Shown in pieces: positions 57,007 to 64,000 of a DNA stretch of 64,000 bases. The notes beneath the pieces were generated by a model. It was not told where the DNA came from. It worked only from the letters and a program-made list of their open reading frames with translations, and searched no databases. A program made the translations under genes and the position numbers. Every line of letters begins with the position of its first letter. Positions within the stretch are counted from its first letter, which is position 1. The stretch is from Paracidovorax wautersii (lineage in GTDB: Bacteria; Pseudomonadota; Gammaproteobacteria; Burkholderiales; Burkholderiaceae_C): the NCBI GenBank assembly GCA_009912175.1, contig WNDQ01000016.1:1-64000 (forward strand), given 5' to 3'.

Positions 57007-58608
57007 CTACTTGGCCTCGGTCGCGTACTGCACCATGGTCTGCTGGTCGGCGCGTCCGGCAAAACGCACGTCCTTCTTCATGGCCCAGACTGAGTGCTCG
57101 TAGTGGATGGGCAGCATGGCGTAGTCGGCCATCGCCACTTCGCTGGCCTTGGCCAGCAGCGCCGCGCGCTGCGTGTCGTCCATGGTGAGCCCGGCCTGCG
57201 CCACCAGTTTGTCCATCTCGGGGTTGGAATAGCGGCTGCGGTTGGTCGTGCCCAGGCCCTTGTCCTTGTCGGGTGTGACCAGCAGCGAGGTCAGCGTGTT
57301 GGACATCTCGCCCGTCGCCGTGCCCCAGCCCGCCAGATAGGCGCTGTAGGAATAGCTGTCGCGGTTCTTGAAGAACACGGCCGGCGCGGTGGCGTCCACC
57401 GAGGTCTTGACGCCGATGCGCGACCACATCGAGGCCACCGTCTGCGCGACCTTGCTGTCGTTGATGTAGCGGCCGTTGGGCGTGCCCAGCGTGATCGAAA
57501 AACCGTTGGGGTAGCCGGCTTCGGCCAGCAACTGCTTGGCGCGCGCCGGGTCGGCCTTCTCGGCCTTCACCAGGTTCTTGCTGGTGCCGAACATGGGCGG
57601 CGGCAGCAGTTGCGCGGCCGGCGTGGCCACGCCGCCCATGATGCGGTCGACCAGCGCCTGCCGGTCAATCGCCAGCGACAGCGCCTGGCGCACACGCCGG
57701 TCGAGCAGCGGATTCTTGCCGCCCGCGTCCTGCAACGTCGAGGTCTGCTCGCCGTTCTGGTCGAGCGCAACGTAGATCACGCGGTTGGACGACTTGGTGA
57801 CGACGCTGAGCTTGCTGTCCTTCTTCAGACGCTCGAGGTCGTCGGTCGGCGGGTCTTCGATCAGGTCGACGTCGCCCGACAGCAGCGAGGCCACGCGCGC
57901 GGCCGGGTTGCTGATCGGCCGGTAGATCACCTTGTCCCAGGCGGGCTTGGGGCCCCAGTAGTGCGGGTTGCGCTCGAACACGATCTCGGCGCCGCGCTTC
58001 CACGACGCGAACTTGTAAGGGCCGGTGCCGACCAGGCCGTTGCCGGCGTTGAGCTCGGTCGTGGTCTTGCCTTCAGGCGCGGGACCGGCGGCGGCCTTGG
58101 CCGACAGGATGGGCAGGCCCACCAGGTTGTTGGGCAGCAGCGGATACGGCTGGGCGGTGGTGATGCGCACGGTCAGTGGGTCGATCGCCTCGACCTTGGT
58201 CACCTGCTGCAGGTAGATCTTGAAGGACGAGGGGCTGTTGGGTACCTTGGGTGCGCGGTCGTAGGTGAACACCACGTCCTCGGCCGTGAAGGGCGAGCCG
58301 TCGGAGAACTTGACGTTGGGGCGCAGCTTGAGCGTCCAGGTGTTGCCGTCGGACGTCCAGGACTCGGCCAGGCCGGGCTTGAGCGCGAGGTTGTCATCGG
58401 ACAGCACCAGCGACTCGAACAGCGTCTGCGACAGCTGGATGTTGGGCGTGAGGGCGTGGTACTGCGGATCCATGGACGTGGGCTCAGTCTTGAGCGCCAC
58501 CACCAAGTCGCGCGCCATGGCAGATCCGCCCCAGGCCATGGCCACCGCCAGGGCGCACGCGACCCAGGCCTGCGGCCGCGACGGGATTCGGATATGTCGT
58601 GCTTGCAT
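57007..58608 (-). CDS. ABC transporter substrate-binding protein, family 5 (DppA/OppA type)
   Basis: The 533-aa periplasmic receptor has a signal peptide ('WVACALAVAMAWGGSAMA') and the family 5 pattern 'LVVALKTEPTSMDPQYHALTPN'. Further landmarks are 'LALKPGLAESWTSDGNTWTLKLRPNVKFSDG', 'DVVFTYDRA' and 'RPISNPAARVASLLSGDVDL'. The ATG at 58608 follows 'ttgaggagtattt', a strong Shine-Dalgarno. It heads the operon receptor-B-C-D-F-FGase-M20. The ligand is likely a short peptide or acylated amino acid, given the terminal enzymes. Confidence 0.93.
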   Translation of the reverse strand: MQARHIRIPSRPQAWVACALAVAMAWGGSAMARDLVVALKTEPTSMDPQYHALTPNIQLSQTLFESLVLSDDNLALKPGLAESWTSDGNTWTLKLRPNVKFSDGSPFTAEDVVFTYDRAPKVPNSPSSFKIYLQQVTKVEAIDPLTVRITTAQPYPLLPNNLVGLPILSAKAAAGPAPEGKTTTELNAGNGLVGTGPYKFASWKRGAEIVFERNPHYWGPKPAWDKVIYRPISNPAARVASLLSGDVDLIEDPPTDDLERLKKDSKLSVVTKSSNRVIYVALDQNGEQTSTLQDAGGKNPLLDRRVRQALSLAIDRQALVDRIMGGVATPAAQLLPPPMFGTSKNLVKAEKADPARAKQLLAEAGYPNGFSITLGTPNGRYINDSKVAQTVASMWSRIGVKTSVDATAPAVFFKNRDSYSYSAYLAGWGTATGEMSNTLTSLLVTPDKDKGLGTTNRSRYSNPEMDKLVAQAGLTMDDTQRAALLAKASEVAMADYAMLPIHYEHSVWAMKKDVRFAGRADQQTMVQYATEAK

Positions 58609-58782
58609 AAATACTCCTCAAATTGGTGCATACAAGATGACGGGGTTCACCTGCTTTGCCCATCAGGAGAACCCTGAAGGAACAGTTACGCAAGTTACGA
58701 ACCAACCCGGCAACGACGCACCCGTGCCCTGCGCCAAGGGCGCATTCATCACAAACAGCACGAGGAGAAAAAAGAACGAAAA

Positions 58783-59463
58783 CTAAAGCGCCGCCCAGCC
58801 ATCGCCGGCATCGGGCAGCGTGAACAGCCAGCGCTTTTGCGCGGCCAGCACGGCGTCGGGATAGACGGCCTGGCCACGGCTGCCGTTGTAGCGGCCCAGG
58901 GCCAGGAACAGGTCGCCACGCTCGAGCGCGAGGTAGTGCCGCAGGATGACGCAGCCAAAACGGATGTTGGTCTGCATGTGAAACAACTTGCCGTCGTCAC
59001 CGTCGCCAATGGCGTGTGTCCAGAACGGCATGACCTGCATGTAGCCGCGCGCGCTGGCGCTGGCGCTGGAAATGGCGAACTTGCGAAACCCGCTTTCGAC
59101 CTCGATCAGGCCCAGCACCAGCGACACCTGCAGCGCGGCGCGATGGCTTTCGTACCAGACGGTCTTGAGCAGGTCTTCACGCACCAGCGCCTCGGGCAGG
59201 CGGCGCGCCAGCCGCTGGCTCATGGCGGCCAGCCAGGCGTCGAAGCGGCGGCGCTCGGCGTCGCTGCCGAACACCGGCACGGGCGGCGCCTGGGCGGCCA
59301 CGGCGGCCGACAGCGCGGTGCGCACCGAGTCGGCCAGGTCTTCCTCGCGCTGAGCGCCGGCGCGCGCGGCCGCGGGCCAGATGCCGGGCAGCGCAACAAC
59401 GGCCGCGCCCCAGGCCAGCGCACGGCGCCGGGTAGGAACAAGACGCGTCGGGTGAGGCGCCAT
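58783..59463 (-). CDS. Lytic transglycosylase (SLT domain)
   Basis: The 226-aa exported muramidase has an N-terminal Arg-rich Tat-like or Sec signal ('RRRALAWGAAVVALPGIWPAAARA'). The catalytic Glu is in 'LGLIEVESGFRKFAISSASA' and the SLT 'GYMQVMPFWTHAIGDGDDGK' region follows. It cleaves peptidoglycan glycan strands in the periplasm with 1,6-anhydro product. It lies 27 bases from proS on the same strand. Confidence 0.93.
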   Translation of the reverse strand: MAPHPTRLVPTRRRALAWGAAVVALPGIWPAAARAGAQREEDLADSVRTALSAAVAAQAPPVPVFGSDAERRRFDAWLAAMSQRLARRLPEALVREDLLKTVWYESHRAALQVSLVLGLIEVESGFRKFAISSASASARGYMQVMPFWTHAIGDGDDGKLFHMQTNIRFGCVILRHYLALERGDLFLALGRYNGSRGQAVYPDAVLAAQKRWLFTLPDAGDGWAAL

Positions 59464-59490
59464 GGCCGTGAACCGCCTGGGTCCTGGGTA

Positions 59491-61233
<1,743 letters not shown>

Positions 61234-61361
61234 GGGAATCCGCCCCGCGCGGGGGCGTTCTGCAGTGAAGGCTGGGTCCGATCATTTGTGCCGGTTTTTC
61301 CCCTGGCACGCACGCTGGCGGCGTGCATAATGGACTCAGTTAAAAGATTAGGGGTTTGATT

Positions 61362-62021
61362 ATGCTCGACCGGGACGGCTTCAGGCCTAACGTCGGCATC
61401 ATCCTGCTCAACCAGAACAACCAGGTCTTCTGGGGCAAACGCATCCGTACCCACTCCTGGCAGTTCCCGCAGGGCGGCATCGACCGGGGCGAGAACCCCG
61501 AGCAGGCCATGTACCGCGAGCTGCACGAGGAAGTCGGGCTCAAACCGGAGCATGTCCACATCCTGGCCCGCACACGCGACTGGTTGCGCTACGAGGTGCC
61601 TGACTGGTATATCCGCCGCGATGCGCGTGGCCATTACAAGGGCCAGAAGCAGATCTGGTACCTGCTGCAGCTCATCGGCAACGACTGGGATCTGAACCTG
61701 CGCGCCACCGACCACCCCGAGTTCGACGCCTGGCGCTGGAACGACTACTGGGTGCCGCTGGACGTGGTGGTCGAATTCAAGCGCGGCGTCTACCAGATGG
61801 CGCTCAACGAGCTCGCACGCTACCTGCCGCGCACCGACGCCCGCAACCGCTACCTGCGCGGCAACCTGCGCCATCGTGACGAAGGCCCGCATTCGCCAGC
61901 AGCCCCCATGGCTGGCGGCGGTCCACGCCGCCCGGCCACACCGCCCGAGTTGCCGCCCGGCGCCACCTTCGAGGCCCCGCCGGCCACGCGCCAGCCGCGC
62001 CGCACGCCGTCGGACAACTGA
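61362..62021 (+). CDS. rppH: RNA 5'-pyrophosphohydrolase
   Basis: Nudix hydrolase that removes pyrophosphate from mRNA 5' ends, triggering decay. The ATG at 61362 opens '[20 protein letters not shown]'. The Nudix box is '[20 protein letters not shown]'. A C-terminal Pro/Ala/Arg-rich tail of about 60 residues extends beyond the E. coli enzyme, giving 219 aa, as seen in other Burkholderiales. The stop codon lies at the start of a tandem hairpin repeat. Confidence 0.95.
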   Translation: MLDRDGFRPNVGIILLNQNNQVFWGKRIRTHSWQFPQGGIDRGENPEQAMYRELHEEVGLKPEHVHILARTRDWLRYEVPDWYIRRDARGHYKGQKQIWYLLQLIGNDWDLNLRATDHPEFDAWRWNDYWVPLDVVVEFKRGVYQMALNELARYLPRTDARNRYLRGNLRHRDEGPHSPAAPMAGGGPRRPATPPELPPGATFEAPPATRQPRRTPSDN

Positions 62022-62077
62022 ACCGCCCACGCCCGTGGGCGGTATGCCTGAACCGCCCACGCCCGTGGGCGGTATGC
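62019..62077. repeat. Two tandem 29-base hairpin repeats beginning at the rppH stop
   Basis: TGAACCGCCCACGCCCGTGG... is repeated with a 30-base period (62019-62047 and 62049-62077). Each copy contains the palindrome ACCGCCCACG-CC-CGTGGGCGGT (10-bp stem; 62022-62043 and 62052-62073). The first copy contains the rppH TGA itself. It is probably a duplicated rppH terminator or mRNA-stabilising hairpin. Only two copies were found, so it is not a CRISPR array. Confidence 0.7.
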
Positions 62078-62242
62078 GCACGCGCCGACCGATGAACCAA
62101 AGCACGGCGGGCAACTCTGTTCCACCAGGGCCTGCGTGACGCACGCCCATGCCGCGCCGGACATTCGCCGCGGCACCACGGCCAGTCCCGGGCTTCATGC
62201 GAAGATGGCCCTTCGCCCTCTCCCTATTCAGACGTTCTCGCC

Positions 62243-62773
62243 ATGACATCCAAGGCTTACGCGCTCGCCTCCCTGTTGCTGCTGGCCCCCGCCTGCGGCG
62301 TTTTTGCGCAGGAATTGCCGCCGCCCGACGACTACGAATCCCGCCAGTGGGTGGAAAGCGAAGCGCCGCCGCCCCCGGCTTTCGATCTTGATCGGCTCAT
62401 CCCCATCGACGTCGGCCCGCGCTCCAACCTGCACTACGGCATCGACCCCAAGACCATCCAGATCACGCACCAGGACGGCCTGGTCCGCTACGTGCTGGTC
62501 GCGCGCAGCAACAGCGGCACGATCAACGTCCGCTACGACGCCATCCGTTGCGCCACGAGCGAGATCAAGACCTACGCCTACGCCAACAGCGCCGACGGCG
62601 GCTGGCAGCGCCAGGACAACCCGCCATGGCGACCGCTCGAAGGCCGGCTCAGCGCCAGCTACGCTCAGGCCCTGGTCGACGGCGGCATGTGCGTGGGCAA
62701 ATCGGTCAACGGCCCGGTCCCCCACATGATCGACGCGCTCAAGCGCGGCGGCATTCCCACGCAGCAAAGCTGA
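62243..62773 (+). CDS. CNP1-like family secreted protein
   Basis: The 176-aa protein has a Sec signal ('YALASLLLLAPACGVFAQE') and a CNP1-like domain ('DYESRQWVESEAPPPPAFDL' then 'LVRYVLVARSNSGTINVRYDAIRC'). Two Cys residues (in 'IRCATSE' and 'GGMCVGK') may form a disulphide. This family is found next to rppH and proB in many Burkholderiales; the function is unknown. It is periplasmic or exported, with no TM beyond the signal. Confidence 0.9.
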   Translation: MTSKAYALASLLLLAPACGVFAQELPPPDDYESRQWVESEAPPPPAFDLDRLIPIDVGPRSNLHYGIDPKTIQITHQDGLVRYVLVARSNSGTINVRYDAIRCATSEIKTYAYANSADGGWQRQDNPPWRPLEGRLSASYAQALVDGGMCVGKSVNGPVPHMIDALKRGGIPTQQS

Positions 62774-62822
62774 GCACGGCGGCCGGCGCACGCGCCGCCC
62801 TGCCAGCGCCTTGCGGGCCGCG

Positions 62823-63959
62823 TCAGACCAGCGTCATGTTGGAGCGGTGGATCATCTCGGGCTCGGCCACGTAGCCCAGCACCTTCTCGATGTCGATGGA
62901 GGCCACGCGGCACAGTTGCTGGGCCTCGGTGGCCGAGTAGTTGGCCAGGCCGCGCGCGATCTCGCGTCCTGAAAGATCACGCACGGCGATCACGTCGCCG
63001 CGCGAGAACGCGCCACTCACGCCCGTCATGCCGATGGGCAGCAGGCTCTTGCCGTCGGTCAGCAGCTTGTGGGCAGCGCCGTCGTCCACCGTCACATAGC
63101 CCACGAGCTGCAGGTGGTCGGCGATCCAGCGCTTGCGCGCGTGCGATTTGCGGGTCTGCGCCACCAGGTGGGTGCCGACGCCCTCGCCTTCCAGGATGAG
63201 GCGCATCAGCACGTCGTGCTCGCGCCCCCAGGCAATCACCGTGGACGCCCCCGAGCGCGCCGCGCGTTTGGCCGCCAGGATCTTGGTGAGCATGCCGCCG
63301 CGGCCGATGGCCGAGCCGGCGCCACCCGCCATCAGCTCCAGTTGCGGCTCGCCCGCGCGGGCCTCGTGCACGAAGGTGGCGTCGGGGTTCTTGCGCGGGT
63401 CGGCCGTGTACAGGCCCGGCTGGTCGGTCAGGATGATGAGCGCGTCGGCCTCGATCAGGTTGGCCACGAGCGCGCCCAGCGTGTCGTTGTCGCCGAACTT
63501 GATCTCGTCGTTGACGACCGTGTCGTTCTCGTTGATGACCGGCACCACGCCCAGCTCCAGCAGCGTCAGCAGCGTGCTGCGCGCGTTGAGATAGCGCTCG
63601 CGATCGGCCAGATCGGCGTGGGTCAGCAGCACCTGGGCGCTGCCGATGCCGTTCTCACGCAGCTTGGTCTCGTACATCTGCGCCAGGCCCATCTGGCCCA
63701 CGGCGGCGGCGGCCTGCAGCTCGTGCAACTGGCGCGGGCGCGTGGCCCAGCCCAGGCGTTTCATGCCCTCGGCCACGGCGCCGCTGGAGACCATCACCAC
63801 CTCGCGCCCGTCGCGCACCAGCGCGGTGAGCTGGCGGCTCCACTCGCCGATCGCCTTCTCGTCCAGCCCCCGGCCATCGTTGGTGACCAGGCTGGAGCCC
63901 ACTTTCACCACGACACGGCGAGCCTGGCGCAGGTCATGTCCTTCAACCTTGTGAACCAT
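62823..63959 (-). CDS. proB: Glutamate 5-kinase
   Basis: The 378-aa enzyme catalyses the first step of proline synthesis: ATP-dependent phosphorylation of glutamate. The N-terminal kinase starts with '[19 protein letters not shown]'. Nucleotide and substrate sites are visible as '[23 protein letters not shown]' and '[20 protein letters not shown]', with a C-terminal PUA domain ('[15 protein letters not shown]') after about residue 290. The ATG at 63959 follows 'ggaggaccgac'. Only 41 bases of upstream DNA remain, with no gene visible in them. Confidence 0.96.
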   Translation of the reverse strand: MVHKVEGHDLRQARRVVVKVGSSLVTNDGRGLDEKAIGEWSRQLTALVRDGREVVMVSSGAVAEGMKRLGWATRPRQLHELQAAAAVGQMGLAQMYETKLRENGIGSAQVLLTHADLADRERYLNARSTLLTLLELGVVPVINENDTVVNDEIKFGDNDTLGALVANLIEADALIILTDQPGLYTADPRKNPDATFVHEARAGEPQLELMAGGAGSAIGRGGMLTKILAAKRAARSGASTVIAWGREHDVLMRLILEGEGVGTHLVAQTRKSHARKRWIADHLQLVGYVTVDDGAAHKLLTDGKSLLPIGMTGVSGAFSRGDVIAVRDLSGREIARGLANYSATEAQQLCRVASIDIEKVLGYVAEPEMIHRSNMTLV

Positions 63960-64000
63960 GTCGGTCCTCCAAACCCATGAATACGGTGCTCCCGCGCGGC

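Noticed and set aside
62019-62077. CRISPR array
   Set aside because: Only two adjacent copies with a single-base gap, no spacers, no cas genes; it is a duplicated hairpin.

Overview
The window is a GC-rich (roughly 70% by eye), densely packed chromosomal segment. It most likely comes from a betaproteobacterium of order Burkholderiales, family Comamonadaceae. The basis is gene content and order: proB / CNP1-like / rppH / proS / lytic transglycosylase, comF-bioC beside haem-A/COX genes, Bug-type solute receptors, a TctDE-like two-component system and the MoxR/VWA pair. No rRNA, tRNA, insertion sequence, phage or CRISPR array was recognised. The genus is not assignable from sequence reading alone.

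Layout. 0-12.7 kb: the tail of a Bug receptor, a secreted metallo-beta-lactamase-fold lipoprotein (frameshifted), a Sel1-repeat protein, and an MdtABC-type RND efflux operon with its outer-membrane lipoprotein. A PmrA/QseB-like box precedes the operon, and both pump genes carry frameshifts. 12.7-18.4 kb: folA, then SCO1-ctaB-ctaA (copper and haem A supply for cytochrome oxidase), an orphan COX2 transmembrane-domain protein, a BioC-like methyltransferase and comF. 18.5-26.3 kb: a catabolic cluster on the minus strand (MFS, enoyl-CoA hydratase, PcaF-like thiolase, amidohydrolase with an altered metal motif, EntE/DhbE-like aryl-acid ligase, EntA-like SDR) with a divergent LysR. It looks like an uncharacterised ring-acid CoA pathway. 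26.3-32.7 kb: trmL, a MaoC hydratase, then a second cluster with a Bug receptor, SDR, pcaF, pcaJ, pcaI and a divergent PcaR-type IclR regulator (beta-ketoadipate lower pathway).

32.7-44.3 kb: DUF1841, a MoxR ATPase, a lysE/argP pair wedged in, a VWA/CoxE-like protein, the tamA-tamB outer-membrane assembly system and a Gfo/Idh/MocA dehydrogenase. 44.3-50.7 kb: an ABC importer (ATPase, fused double permease, AfuA/FbpA-like receptor) with an OmpR-family two-component system and an 11-bp-period direct repeat in front of the receptor gene. 50.7-58.6 kb: a dipeptide-type ABC importer (A-B-C-D-F) co-directional and translationally coupled to an N-formylglutamate-amidohydrolase-family enzyme and an M20 amidohydrolase. 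This suggests import and deacylation of N-acyl or N-formyl amino acids or peptides. 58.8-64 kb: lytic transglycosylase, proS, divergent rppH, a CNP1-like secreted protein and proB.

A striking property is seven single-base lesions in otherwise full-length genes. They are one each in the MBL gene, mdtB, the ECH gene, the SDR start and pcaI, and two in mdtC. All fall in the first 32 kb and none was seen in the second 32 kb. They are either uncorrected long-read errors or real decay of accessory genes, and read data would decide. The best candidates for undescribed biology are the 18.5-26.3 kb ring-acid cluster and the acyl-peptide import/deacylation operon at 50.7-58.6 kb.
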